Source: Blastopirellula sediminis (lineage in GTDB: Bacteria > Planctomycetota > Planctomycetia > Pirellulales > Pirellulaceae). Taken from it: a DNA stretch of 64,000 nt. Of this stretch, positions 41,601-50,900 are shown one piece after another (within the stretch, counting starts at the first letter, position 1; every line of letters starts with the position of its first letter). The stretch lies in NCBI RefSeq assembly GCF_020966755.1, contig NZ_JAJKFT010000010.1, forward strand, positions 3,752,481-3,816,480, read 5' to 3'. The notes under the pieces are model-generated. The model did no database searches. It was not told the DNA's origin and was given only the letters and a program-made list of their open reading frames with translations. A program made the translations under genes and the position numbers.

Positions 41601-44392
41601 TCGTCGATGTTGCCGCCGGTCGGGGCGGTGTCGATGGTCGGAGCTTCGTTGACGTCGGTGACGCTAACGGTGACGGTGACTTCGCTGCTGGTCTCTACCG
41701 GCGAACCGTTGTCAACAACCACGACCTTCAAGTCGAAGGTGTTCGGCATTTGCTCAAAGTTGAGCGATTGCATCGGAGCCAGCGAGATGGCGCCGGTCGT
41801 GCCGTTGATCGCAAACAAACCGCCGCCGTCGCCGCCAGCGGCGAACTGATAGGTGAGGGTTTGCAGGTTTTCGCCATCGGCGTTGTCCGGGTCGGCGCTC
41901 GCAAAGACGTCGTTCAGCGAAACGAGGGTTCCCGGCGCCGAGTTTTCGGCGATCGTGCCGGCAGTCGGAGCGTTGGTGATCTCGGGCGTTTCGTTGAGGT
42001 CGTTGACGCTGATGCTGACCGTGATCGGCTGGCTGGTAAGCGTACCGTCCGAAACGACGACCGACAGCGTGTAAGACTTGGTGACTTCGTAGTTGAGCGT
42101 GTCGCTGGCAACCAACGAGATGACGCCGGTGGTTGCGTCAATTTGGAAGATGTTCGGAAGCTTGCCGGCGCCGGCGTCAGGGACGATCGAATACGTGAGC
42201 GTTTGCAGGTTCATCCCGTCCGAATTGTCCGGATCGAACGCTACGAGCGGCGCGCTGAGGGTGACGACCGTACCGGCGGTGCTGTTTTCGTCGATGTCGC
42301 CAGCGACCGTCGTCGGCGCCAGCGTCGGCTGTTCGTTTACATCCGTGACGTCGATGGTGAAGGTGACGCCGGCCGAGGTCAGGCCTTCGCCCGGGTTGTT
42401 TTCGAAGCCGTCACCCTTGTTGTCGGTCGCTTTGACGGTGAAGGTCAGGAAGCGAACGCCGTTTTCAAAGTTGAGGGCGCCACCCGGATCGGAGATCGTA
42501 ACGATACCTCCCGTGCCGACCGTGACGACCACGCCGGAGGCGCCGAGCGACGCCTTGTTTTCATCAAGGGCGTCGACGCCCAAGACTTCATACGAGAGCG
42601 ATTCGCCCGCGTCCTTGCTGGCGGCGGTCAGGTCGACCGTGAAGCCGCTCAGCGTCAGCGGATTGTTCACGTTGGTCGGGGTCGTTTCGCCGAGGCTCGA
42701 TCCGTCCAGGCTCGTGCCGTCGATGACCGGAGTCTGGTTGCGGACGATCTCAATAGTCGTCGTGTCGCTGTTGCCGGCCAGATCCGAGTAGTTGACCTGC
42801 AGCGTGTTCACGCCGACCGCCAAAGCTACGTCGTTGATCGTGATCTTGCCGTCCTTGTCGCTGTCGGTCACCTGGACGCCGCCGATTGAAACGGTGGAGC
42901 CGGCTTCAACGGTCACGGCGAAGTCGCCGTTGTCGTCGATGGTGCGAGTGGGCGAAGCGTCCATTTCCACGACATTGTTCGTCAGCGTGATGCCAGGCGC
43001 GGCGATGGCGCGATCGATGTTGACGGTGAGGATGGAGCTATCCATGCTCATGTTGCCGGCGGCGTCGTAAGCGACGGCCTTGATGTCGTAGCTGCCGCTG
43101 GTGACGAATTGCGACGTGAGGCTGAACTGCACGGCGCCGGAGCCTGAGTCGAGCTTGGTCCCGGCCGAAACGCCGTTGACGAACAATTCGACGAGCGAAT
43201 CGGCTTCGGTCGCAACGTCGAATACCAGCGTGTTGGCGTTGGTCAGATTGTCAGTGTTGGAAGTTCCGCTGTCGCTGCCGGCATTCAGGTCGACCGACGG
43301 AGTGGTCGGATCGGTCGAATCGAACTCGAACGTAAACGTGATCGGGGTGGAGTAAGTGTTCCCCAGGTCGTCGGTCGCGTTCAGCATCAGCGTGTACGGA
43401 CCACCGACGGTGACGTCGGTGCCGAACAACGCTTCGAGGTCGTTCCGGCTTAGGCCGAACGTGATGTTGCGCACATCGGCCGTGTTCGATTCGGCGATGG
43501 TGTGGTCGAAGATGCTGACCGAGCTGCTGTCGCCGCTGATCGTGGCGGCGGTGATGTTGCTGAAGTCGGTGATCGTGCCGCGAATCGCAACGTCGGTGGC
43601 GCCGGGAATCACATTGGTGACGCCGTCGGTGGCGCCGCCCGGATAGCCAACGGCGGTCGAATCGTTGACCAGGGCGACCGTGATCGTCGGCGGGTCAATG
43701 TCGCCGATCAGGTCGAGCTTAACGGTGACGTTTTGGTTCTTCTGAACCCAGCTGAGTTCGTTGGAATCGACCTTGCCGTTCTGGTTGAGGTCGAACTCAT
43801 AGTCGTATTGCGACTGGTTCAAGTCGATTCCCCAAACCGACTTGTAGTAGAGCGCAGTATTTTGGTTCCCCGTGCCGGCCGCTTGGATCTGCGCGGCGCT
43901 GGCCTGCATGTATTCCTGTTCGGAGGTCATGCCGCTGCCGTTCGCGTCGCCGAAGAGGAAGATTTCGGCTTGGAACTCGCCGCCGCCGTTGCCGCCGACT
44001 TCGATCGTCAGCGTTGAAGTCCCCATCTGAAAGAAGACCAGGCTATCGGTCGTGCCGTTGACGTTGGCCATGGCGCTAACCGGCGTGATCACCTGCGAAG
44101 GCATGTCCTTCACATGGATCAGCGGAATGCCCGGATCGAAGTTGCCGGCGGTTCCCTTGATCTTCAAGCCGACCAGTACGGACGAAGCGCCGCTGACATG
44201 GTCGAGCGTGATGTCGCGAGTCGTCCCCGCAGCGATGGTAAGGTCTTCCACCAAATCGATGGTGGTCAATGCGAGTAGATCGCGAATTTCCAGCCGTTCG
44301 CTCGCTAATTTCTGATGCGCCTGACGCCGACGAGCGCGTCCGTGCTTGCGAAGCTTGCGATTATTTTCACGAGTCCAATCTGTGTTTTTCAT
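35663..44392 (-). CDS. Giant cadherin-repeat/dockerin surface protein with matrixin-like C-terminal module
   Basis: About 2,909 residues. The N-terminus is basic (RKLRKHGRARRRQ) and carries ERLEIRDLLA near residues 32-41, the LEPR-xLL-type motif of large exported planctomycete proteins. An early region has a dockerin-like calcium stretch (FDLNQNGKVDSNELSW). Cadherin/CHU-type repeats of about 100 residues fill roughly 690-1720; TDVNEAPT and DENSAPGT recur at their borders. Then a beta-rich region, a cohesin-like segment (EWDTFWVEVWAN ... AVDLKYNTDLF), a dockerin pair (DLDDDGNVSLIDLM near 2508, DFNNDGYTSLEDL near 2544) and MLHELGHLYGF near 2681, an HExxHxxG zinc site like matrixins. An acidic tail ends the protein. 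Probably an adhesin or matrix protein. Start: ATG 44392; an ATG nine bases upstream is possible. Confidence 0.9.
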   Translation of the reverse strand: MKNTDWTRENNRKLRKHGRARRRQAHQKLASERLEIRDLLALTTIDLVEDLTIAAGTTRDITLDHVSGASSVLVGLKIKGTAGNFDPGIPLIHVKDMPSQVITPVSAMANVNGTTDSLVFFQMGTSTLTIEVGGNGGGEFQAEIFLFGDANGSGMTSEQEYMQASAAQIQAAGTGNQNTALYYKSVWGIDLNQSQYDYEFDLNQNGKVDSNELSWVQKNQNVTVKLDLIGDIDPPTITVALVNDSTAVGYPGGATDGVTNVIPGATDVAIRGTITDFSNITAATISGDSSSVSIFDHTIAESNTADVRNITFGLSRNDLEALFGTDVTVGGPYTLMLNATDDLGNTYSTPITFTFEFDSTDPTTPSVDLNAGSDSGTSNTDNLTNANTLVFDVATEADSLVELFVNGVSAGTKLDSGSGAVQFSLTSQFVTSGSYDIKAVAYDAAGNMSMDSSILTVNIDRAIAAPGITLTNNVVEMDASPTRTIDDNGDFAVTVEAGSTVSIGGVQVTDSDKDGKITINDVALAVGVNTLQVNYSDLAGNSDTTTIEIVRNQTPVIDGTSLDGSSLGETTPTNVNNPLTLSGFTVDLTAASKDAGESLSYEVLGVDALDENKASLGASGVVVTVGTGGIVTISDPGGALNFENGVRFLTFTVKATDNKGDGFENNPGEGLTSAGVTFTIDVTDVNEQPTLAPTTVAGDIDENSTAGTVVTLSAPLVAFDPDNSDGMNLQTLTYSIVPDAGAGKLPNIFQIDATTGVISLVASDTLNYEVTKSYTLSVVVSDGTLTSQPITVSISVNDLNETPEITNAPTAGTIAENSAPGTLVSLNDVFASADPDNADGENLQTLTYQFAAGGDGGGLFAINGTTGAISLAPMQSLNFEQMPNTFDLKVVVVDNGSPVETSSEVTVTVSVTDVNEAPTIDTAPTGGNIDENSAPGTAVILTGGSFTSSDPDNADGAGLQNLTYAFDTNGDGGGLFVIDGATGAISLASGKSLNFESMPNTFDLKVVVTDDQTPALSSTPVTVHVVINDVNEAPVLNTTLYPITELLLQSMSGGSTGLTIDVTDPDFGDVLTFSSTGGGTGDSLFTVNSDGTINYTGPVTPGDYTLNINAVDDDPTTPLGVNGTITIRVLDNLPPVVDQTTFDVPENLPNDDLAFTLTFSEQNGEMDGIKGATLLTNAGGAFKLGTFSNDSIGVLVNDSSKLDFESITPLTFTVRVTDNVGSFGDYLITVNLTDQNDAPVYGGGLTFSVDEFVAAAPPTAGTPADDTEVSPSLDLSVAFTDQDGDMLMYTIDASTDPNGIFAIVNDKLVVAKPELVDYESDTSYTIKVQAFDGDVTTSQEIQIDVNQRNELPLPLDGSNMPLTATAGVVELGTLNVLFDDLNNMVGMELPGGKNLFSILNIGADPEGDTILYTQAGNTSFFTLESDGTIKLAQVIAEPMGDFTDYDISFTYADNNPGGSTASADVGVGLVHFTLRVLKNIPPVIATPGGTSTTIAENSANDTALPTVTLSLSDADPMDTVGVPTIAVSAFSDAFKLVETGMGTNVYTVAVADSTKLNYETIRQTFASGVIPITINVMDNRGGAAVPVVINITVTDVNEAPSFDAPSFTFNIDEMAPDSTTKVGDALNGPAVAATDPDSGDDGVTPASDASFSQLKFVLSGTGAENFNIDSNGVITVAAGAMLDAETTSQYALTVSVTDQDGLGLSAATVSTVTININNVNEAPETSGETPAAIVIDESQLFVGGNPNYAGEGVYNTRDGYELRFAISDIVDSLGNPIFSDVDDAISALSFSIVGMPTYSANDSFFDISVDTMTGELVVQMFHYLPSQSRLPKTITIQAEDAGGLFSATADLTIKFEVENVVDVQIRAVKALSTDDGTNGGVTSADLPGSSNLVLVADNALDNTFYYEVWISMNYGIDQAAPGRVYFDGLSLFNLNLQYDNRYLNVVSSGFEQLANTPIAGLQPTFTTNGDDGYIFNIVGLMSSINPNEQTGNGAYFFPNMDAGDYVRVASLEFTLDQNLMEPGTTDQLISLYYEDPTPLQDPNGGPLKFLLDPTGTGTSLPGTTESQVATVNYDQVSENSTSTEVVTDFLVFNIASTPFGLDLSKSTLDGSAMTAQGATGATGAVSGNLYVQILDAFGGTSQVRIVGADLNFGDTGNYTPATANKAGAELTAAANYGLEQGTSTNIAIRNEGLQLSSPITLDINGPFFGASIGKIDSTAMDFVFDSGDVVSTLAITQTTTIGGVTSMAGFTVSSSGVENSTIQATEAGVANDLTDDNITISLDLNRLLFSSDALDTVGFAMDLFAAGKIIATYNGGVVNPPLMGTVSANGGQPLEEGSGVFLSVVDAPTTVDASGEIAALPVSETWLSEWDTFWVEVWANTADASGIQSGAVDLKYNTDLFSAVKIEYASSFDQNRTGLISDGSGLITNLGSGTLADGVGKGGFVLLGRVKFQSLVNDGLSIEEGLQYGPADLGLEITRGQLELADVGLTRAATSEAPSVDVWAVPYDLDDDGNVSLIDLMQFVRNVGTTSIAVDNALSAATDFNNDGYTSLEDLTQLVRNVGVSKATAYNLIYPTTFTQLWVGSGLVTSGPDTIDSIFKAANEAWADALGLDEPLDVRLEVTNLGGAQLGEAKLVGLDEEGLPVRGVLTIDDDGAGFGWSTDLTNGPSSGQYDLYTVMLHELGHLYGFMPQYSAFGDQLQTFDGQTIFVGDLYAVEMDSRGEHLDPDLYSSDIMSPYLAPGVRKEISALDVQMILTAYAAADSSTTVDSSHAALTEESAFVNNSVIISPVTETTTYDIESAPLTTSFVLGDDVANLADVSGRTGYAVVMPESTRQTLQQSGIAFKTLSNYAAAEHESISEVMTDVDSYFDDSTLIESTISDIDSTEAGDAEEGSVDDLFAEWDEIEMA

Positions 44393-44931
44393 GCTATGCA
44401 CCGACCACCCAAGATCCGGGGGAGATTTGATAGTTTGGGGGGTTAAGGAGAGAAAGGGGGAACGAGGACCGCAATAGACTTGGAACGAATCTAACCGTCG
44501 GGAAAAAATCCTGGGTTAGAGAGGGGGTAGCGTTCTACGGAGTTCCATTTAAATCAGCCGGTTTCGGGATTTCAACGAGAATGCTGGCACTCTGTTGATG
44601 TTGATCACCTAGTTTACCTAACTCACCTTCTCGTTGTGCTGCTTGTAGGGGATCTGTCAGTAGCGCCTTGTGTGATACTGTGACGCATCAAGGTTTGTGT
44701 ATGTGTTTTATGTGAAGATATTCCGATTAGCGACTCTGTGCGGCCTTGGTGGCAATAATCCCTTTGGTACCAATCATTTCGATCAAACTTTGGGGAGTGA
44801 TTGTTCCGAATGAACTACTGCCTGCCGCGTCCATTTGCGCGGTACCGTCCCGCCGTCGCTATCCAAAACGAGGTGGGACGCCCTGTAGGTCCCACGGGGG
44901 GCGGGGGGATTTTTGGTCAAAGGAGTGCAGG
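44393..44931. other. Intergenic region between divergent envelope genes
   Basis: About 540 bp between the divergent giant surface-protein gene and the first BBP2 porin gene. It is visibly AT-richer than the genes (notably 44580-44720) and presumably contains both promoters. I saw no RNA gene, operator dyad or clear repeat; the stretch 44720-44930 is open in the porin frame but lacks protein-like features. Confidence 0.45.
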
Positions 44932-46293
44932 ATGTCGCACTACCCAAACTGGCGACTTTTTCTACTAGCGGGCGCCCTCACCATTGGGCGTGCGTGTTTT
45001 GCGCAAGACATTGGCGTCGAGCCAGTCGTCTTGGCTCCCTCCGTCGAGGTGGCGCCAGTCTCCTTTGAGGATGTAGAAATCCAGCCGATTGCGTTGACCG
45101 ACGAGATTCAGCCAGTTAGCTGGGGAGAACCCTGCTGCAACAACTATAACGTTGGCTGCTGCAACAACTGCGGTCCTCGCGATTGCGGGTGGTTCCATGA
45201 CGCCTGGATTTCGCAGGGCTATACCGCCAACTTTGATCATCCGGCCAGCAACTTCAATACCCCGCTGACGTTCAACGATCGCGCTGACGAATACCAGATG
45301 AATCAGCTTTACCTGGCGATGGGTAAAGAGGTCGACGCCGAAAGCTGCTGCTGGTCGTTGGGCGGTCGGGTCGACCTGCTCTACGGTTCCGACTACTTCT
45401 TCACGATGGCTAACGGCCTGGAACTGCACACCGACGGTTCGCGGAAGTGGAACGGCGACGGTCCCCGCGATGGCGGCAACGCGGCCCTGTACGGTCTGGC
45501 GATGCCGCAGTTGTACGGCGAAGTCTACGCGCCGATCGGGAACGGCCTGCGAGTGAAGTTCGGCCACTTTTACACGATCATCGGTTACGAATCGGTGATG
45601 GCCCCGCAGAACTTCTTCTACTCGCACGCTTACACGATGCAGTATGGCGAACCGTTCACGCACACCGGGGTTTTGGGGAGCTACACCTTTGGCCAGCACT
45701 TCACGGTGCATGCCGGGATCACCAACGGTTGGGATAACTTCGACAACCTGAACGGCCAGTGCTCGGCTCTGATCGGCGCCCAGTACGCGAACGACGTGTC
45801 GTCTCTCTCTTACTCGTTCATCAACGGCAAAGAGGACATTAACGGTCTCAACAACCGCTTCCTGCAGTCGATCGTTTACACCCGCAAGCTGGGCCAGCGT
45901 TGGACCTACGTCTTCCAGAGCGATCTGGGCATCGAAGACGACGGCAAGCTGGACGAAAGCTTCAATCCGGACACCGCTTTCTGGTACGGCATCAATCAGT
46001 ATCTGTACCTCAAGTACACCGACACGGTCGACTTGGGCGTGCGGCTCGAATGGTTCCGTGACGAAGACAACGCCCGCGTGATTGCGATCCCGATCGAAGC
46101 GTTCTCGAAGGGGGGCAACTACTACGAATTGACGCTCGGCGCCAACTGGCGGCCGTGCGACTTCATCAACGTCCGTCCGGAACTGCGGTACGACTGGTCG
46201 AACGTCGACCTGCTCGGCGCCCAGGGCCCCTACGACGACTTCATGAAAAAGCAGATGTGGACCGCATCGTTTGACGTGATCTTCAAGTTCTAA
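44932..46293 (+). CDS. BBP2-family (OmpL-like) outer-membrane beta-barrel porin
   Basis: 453 residues. Signal peptide (LFLLAGALTIGRACFA) followed by a Cys-rich spacer with CCNN, GCCNNCG and RDCGW (about residues 65-90). The barrel part has the hallmarks of the planctomycete beta-barrel porin-2 family: YTANFDHPASNFNTPL, ADEYQMNQLYLAMGK, LGGRVDLLYGSDYFF, MPQLYGEVYAPIGNGLRVKFGHFYTIIGYE and FFYSHAYTMQYGEPFTHTG. It ends with Phe, as outer-membrane barrels usually do (DVIFKF). Start: ATG 44932 with AGGAG six bases upstream, not the longer frame to 44746. First of two tandem paralogues. Confidence 0.92.
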   Translation: MSHYPNWRLFLLAGALTIGRACFAQDIGVEPVVLAPSVEVAPVSFEDVEIQPIALTDEIQPVSWGEPCCNNYNVGCCNNCGPRDCGWFHDAWISQGYTANFDHPASNFNTPLTFNDRADEYQMNQLYLAMGKEVDAESCCWSLGGRVDLLYGSDYFFTMANGLELHTDGSRKWNGDGPRDGGNAALYGLAMPQLYGEVYAPIGNGLRVKFGHFYTIIGYESVMAPQNFFYSHAYTMQYGEPFTHTGVLGSYTFGQHFTVHAGITNGWDNFDNLNGQCSALIGAQYANDVSSLSYSFINGKEDINGLNNRFLQSIVYTRKLGQRWTYVFQSDLGIEDDGKLDESFNPDTAFWYGINQYLYLKYTDTVDLGVRLEWFRDEDNARVIAIPIEAFSKGGNYYELTLGANWRPCDFINVRPELRYDWSNVDLLGAQGPYDDFMKKQMWTASFDVIFKF

Positions 46294-46473
46294 CAGCCGG
46301 GGGCATGCTGTCGCTGCTGGCGTCGGCCCCCCGGAAAATCGTTACAACCGTTAGAATCGACTGGAGCGACTTCGGCCGAAGGGCCGATAGGTTGACTGTG
46401 AAGGCAAGGTTTACGCGCGAATAGAGCCTTGCCTTTGATTTCAGTCTTCCCCCTGGCCTTCAGGCGATTCAAT

Positions 46474-47880
46474 ATGTCGCGTTACCTAATTTGCGCCGCT
46501 GTCCTGCTCGCGAGTGCTCCGCACATCGCTTGGGGTCAGCAGTCGCTGTTCTCTTCGGATCGAGCCTACCGACCTTCGCGCGGATTGTCGGAAACCTCGG
46601 CTCCCATGGTCGAAACGCCTACCGCCGTTTCGTACGTTGAGCCGGAAATGGCGTCGACCGAAATGGGGGAAGTCTACGATTCGACGGTCTATCAGCCTGC
46701 TTGCGGCTCCGAGTGCAGCGGCTGCGAAACGTGCTGTCCTGGTTTGTTTGATCGCTTCTTCGTGAATGGTTGGCTCGATCAGGGCTTTACCGGCAATCCG
46801 AACGCTAGCGGCTCGAACGGCCCGGTCGGCCAGAATGGTCCGTTGATCTTCAACGACCAGGCCAATGAATACATGATGAATCAGCTCTATCTCTCGATGG
46901 GGCGTGCGATCGATCCGTGCAGCTGCTGCTGGGACATCGGCGGGAAGGTCGATCTGCTGTACGGCACCGACTACTACTTCATCCAGGCGAACGGTCTCGA
47001 GACCCACGCCGACGGCAGCCAGCACTGGAACAGCAACAACGGTCCCCGTAATGCGGGAACGGCCGGTCTGTACGGTCTGGCGATGCCGCAGGCCTATGTC
47101 GAAGTGCTGGCTCCGGTCTTCGGCGGCGTTCGCGTGAAGATGGGGCACTTCTATACCATCCTCGGTTACGAATCGGTCAAAGCGCCGGAGAACTTCTTTT
47201 ACTCGCACACCTACATCATGCAGTACGGCGAGCCGTTCACGCATACCGGTTTGCTCGCCAGTTGGGATAGCTCCTGCTGCATGACCTGGACCGCTGGTTT
47301 CACTCGCGGTTGGAATAATTGGGAACAAGACAACGGCTGCACCGGCTTCATTGGCGGCTTCAGCTGGCGATCGCCGGACGAAGCGACCAAGTTGCGGATG
47401 GGTGTGGTCGCTGGTCCTGAGGATCCGGAAGGAGACAACTATCGATCCGTGGTCGACGTCGTCTTGCAGCAGCGTCTCGCTTGCCGCTGGACCTACGTGC
47501 TCAACTTCAATTACGGAACGGAAGACAACGCTCGGGTGACGACCGACAGCACGCTCGACAGCGCGTCGTGGTATGGGATCGCCAATTACCTCTACTACGA
47601 AGTCGATCGCTGTTTGGACCTGGGGCTCCGATTCGAGTGGTTTGACGATCGAGACAACGCTCGCGTCTTCGCCTTGCCGAACGACAACATCACCCAGGGC
47701 GGTTCTTATTACGACGTGACGCTTGGCGCCAACTACCATCCGAACGATTGGCTGGTCGTGCGTCCCGAAGTTCGCTGGGACTGGTCCGACATGACGGCGC
47801 CGGGCATCAACGGCGCCTTTGAAGACGGGACCTCGAAGAATCAGTTCACGCTCGGCTTCGACGTGATCATGGTCTTCTAA
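46474..47880 (+). CDS. BBP2-family outer-membrane beta-barrel porin, tandem paralogue
   Basis: 468 residues, paralogue of the preceding gene, 180 bp downstream. Signal peptide (LICAAVLLASAPHIAWG), a Cys cluster (CGSECSGCETCC, about 77-88) and a barrel with matching motifs: ANEYMMNQLYLSMGR, IGGKVDLLYGTDYYF, VRVKMGHFYTILGYESV, FFYSHTYIMQYGEPFTHTG. It ends in Phe (DVIMVF). The C-terminal strands differ most from the first copy. A duplicated porin pair; the cargo is not known. Its stop lies 25 bp from that of the convergent Trx-cyclophilin gene. Confidence 0.92.
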   Translation: MSRYLICAAVLLASAPHIAWGQQSLFSSDRAYRPSRGLSETSAPMVETPTAVSYVEPEMASTEMGEVYDSTVYQPACGSECSGCETCCPGLFDRFFVNGWLDQGFTGNPNASGSNGPVGQNGPLIFNDQANEYMMNQLYLSMGRAIDPCSCCWDIGGKVDLLYGTDYYFIQANGLETHADGSQHWNSNNGPRNAGTAGLYGLAMPQAYVEVLAPVFGGVRVKMGHFYTILGYESVKAPENFFYSHTYIMQYGEPFTHTGLLASWDSSCCMTWTAGFTRGWNNWEQDNGCTGFIGGFSWRSPDEATKLRMGVVAGPEDPEGDNYRSVVDVVLQQRLACRWTYVLNFNYGTEDNARVTTDSTLDSASWYGIANYLYYEVDRCLDLGLRFEWFDDRDNARVFALPNDNITQGGSYYDVTLGANYHPNDWLVVRPEVRWDWSDMTAPGINGAFEDGTSKNQFTLGFDVIMVF

Positions 47881-47905
47881 GACCAGATCATGTGAATTCC
47901 GTCGA

Positions 47906-50900
47906 TCAGGCCTCAGCCATCGCCTGATCGACCAGGATCTGGAAGATCGCCATCTCTTCGGGAGCGAACAGGAATCGCTGGCCAGGAGCAAGCGTGTTGG
48001 CGAACAGTGCGTTGGCGGTTTCGTCGCCGTCGCCGAGCAACTCATGCAGAATGACGCTGAGCAGATCGATGCCGCCGTCGGCGTCTCCGTCTGCGATCGC
48101 TTGCCAGGAGTTGGTTCCGCTCGAGTTGAATTCTTCGTTGAGCGTCGGGGTCGAATCGACGAACCAGCCTCGGCCGGCCGCGTCGATATCCAGGTAGATC
48201 GTCCCGTTGTTGCGGTAGCTGAGCTGCGAGCCCGGCAAGTCGACGATCTGGAAGTTGGTCGTGACGACGTAATTGAAGATGCTCAGTTGGCTGTAGGCGT
48301 CTTCGACCATCGCGGTTGCGGCGTCGAATACCGGCTGAACCGATTGGACGTCGATCGAGGTCACGGCGCCTGCTGATGCCGTTCCGCCGGCGGTCAGCGG
48401 CTCTTCGGCGAGCCGAACGGCCAGGTAGTTGAAATCGTAAATGATCTTGCTGCCGCCGCTAACGCTGGTCCACGACTCTCCCAGTTCGCGAAGCAGGAGC
48501 GATACGTCATAGGTCGACAACGCTCCGCTGAGATCAAAGTCGCCGATCGTCGAGCTGGTCGTCGCTCCGCCGGTGTAGAGGCCGGCGAAGGCGAAGATGT
48601 CCGAAATATTGACTTGTCCGTCGTCATCCATGTCGTAGACGACCGGCAAGATCTTGGTGCTGGGAAGCGCCGTCATTTGGGCGTCGACCATCGCGGTGTC
48701 GGGCGCCTGAATCTGAGCGTTGTTGACCGAGAACAAGGCGTCGAACGCAATCCCTTCGCTATCGACCGCCAGGCCGCCGTTGGCGATCGGCTGGAAGCGG
48801 ATCCGAGCCAGCAAAACGCGTTCGCCGACTCCGAGGCCGGTCGATGTTGCGGCGGCGTCCAGGCCCGAGATCTCGCCAGTTTCGGTATTGATCGTCGGCG
48901 TGCTGGTGAACTGGAAGTTGGCGCCCGGTTGGATCGCGCTGACTTCAAACAGCCCCGGTACGAACTGCAGATCGACCGCCGCGGCGCTGACGCCTTGCGT
49001 CGAAATGCGATCTGCATTTACCCAGACTTCAACCCAAAACGCATCCCATTCGTTCAGATACGATTCGCTTAGCGGCAACGCGTCGACCACCGACGCATTG
49101 GTTTTCTCACGCGAGACGGTGATGCCGATGTCTTCCGTTTCCAGTACCGAAACCGTCACGGTGGCGGTTGCCGTGGAAGTGCCGTTGGTAACCGTATAGG
49201 TGAACGCGTCGAGTCCGGTAAAGCCTTCCGCCGGAACATAGCGAATCTTGCCGTTCTCAATCGAGATCGCCGCCCCTGCGGCTGAGCTGGTGAACGACTG
49301 GATCGACAAGCCGGCGCTGGTCGACAAGTATTTGTTCGCACGATCGTTGCCGAGGACGTCGAGAATCGCGACGCTGTCGACGTCGATCTGATACATGTCG
49401 TCGCCGGCGACCGCCAGCGTGTTCGGCACGACGTTAATCGTGATGAGCCCGTTGGTCGCCGATCCGCCGTAGATGTTGCTGACTTGATAGTGCAGCGAGA
49501 ACGTGCCGGAGTAACCGAGCGGCGGCGAATAGACGAGGACGCCGTTTTCAACGTTTAACTGCAGACCCGCAGGGGCGTCCAGGATCTCAAAGGTGTCGTA
49601 GTCCCACGCCGGCGCCGACGCCGTATCGTTCGCCAGCGGAGTCAGCGCGTTCACCGACCCGGCGATCGTGTCAAAGGTGTCGCTGACCAGGATCGGAGCG
49701 GCGGAGGCCGAAATAGTGATGATCTGGAAGTCGATGTCGTTGGCGCTGTAGGCGTTCGTGGGGTCATAGGCGGCGACGATGATTTGTCCAGTTCCCCGAA
49801 AGGTGCTGGGCGCCTGAATCGTGAGTTGCCCCGACACGTTGTCGACCGAATAAATCAGGCCGTTAGAATCGTGCGACTGATAGGAAAGGCCGTAATAGTT
49901 GAGGAGCGACTTATCGAGGTAGCGGACCGCGGTGCCGTTCGGGTCAATCCCGTTGAGCTGATAGGTCTTCGTGCTGCCGGGATTGACGATCATATTCGGC
50001 ACCGGCGCGAGATAGGCGACTTTGTTCGAGCCGCCTGGGATGTAGGATACCGAAACGGTGCGCGAAAACGTGTTGCCGCTGACGTCGGTCGCCGTGATCG
50101 TCAGCGTGTCGGTGCCGGTGATCCCTGGGACGAACGTGTTGAGTTTGACCAGGGCGTTTTCTTTGTCGTAAAAGATCTCCGCCTTTTCGATGATGACGCC
50201 GTACGACGGGGCGTCGCTCGAGTTGGTGGGGATTTGGGCGATCGCCGCACGGACGGCGTCTCCTTCGGTCATATAACCGAAGATCGTGTAGCGGAAGTCG
50301 AGGGAGCCGCCGTCGTTGCCGTCGGACGTGATGAAAAATTGCGAGCTGTTCGTGTCGTCATACGACTTGGCCATCCCCAGCGTACCAGCGCGGTTGAAGA
50401 GGAGGTCGTTGTCGTATTGGTCGTTGAACGTGGGGACCGAACCGTCGCCGTAGCCGGTTCCCGTCGGATCGCCCCCTTGGATCATGAAGTCTTCGATGAT
50501 CCGGTGGAACGTCAGGCCGTCATAGAAGCCCGATTGCACCAGCGAGATGATCTGCTCGGTTGCGAGGTTGTTGTAGTCTTCCAGCAACTGGAATTCCATC
50601 ACCCCGAAGTTTTTGATCGTCAGCCGCAGGCTGCGCGTCTGTTGGCGGACTTCCGTTTCAATCGTTCCGCTGCTGCTGGTGACGGTATAGGTGAGCGGCT
50701 GACCGGTCGGCGCGTATCCGTCGAGCGTCAAAAACAACGGCTCGCCGGCGTTCAGCGTGATGGGATCGATTTCGGCGATGTACGGAGTTGTCGAAGTCGG
50801 TACCGTAACGCCGCTGAACTGAACCAACTGCGTGATCGACATCGTTCCCTCAACGCGGGAACCGTCAGCGAAGACCCACGTCGGCAATTTGGTGATCCCC

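Noticed and set aside
46486-48045. 519-codon minus-strand frame opposite the second porin
   Set aside because: Porin frame has signal peptide and family motifs; the antisense one does not.
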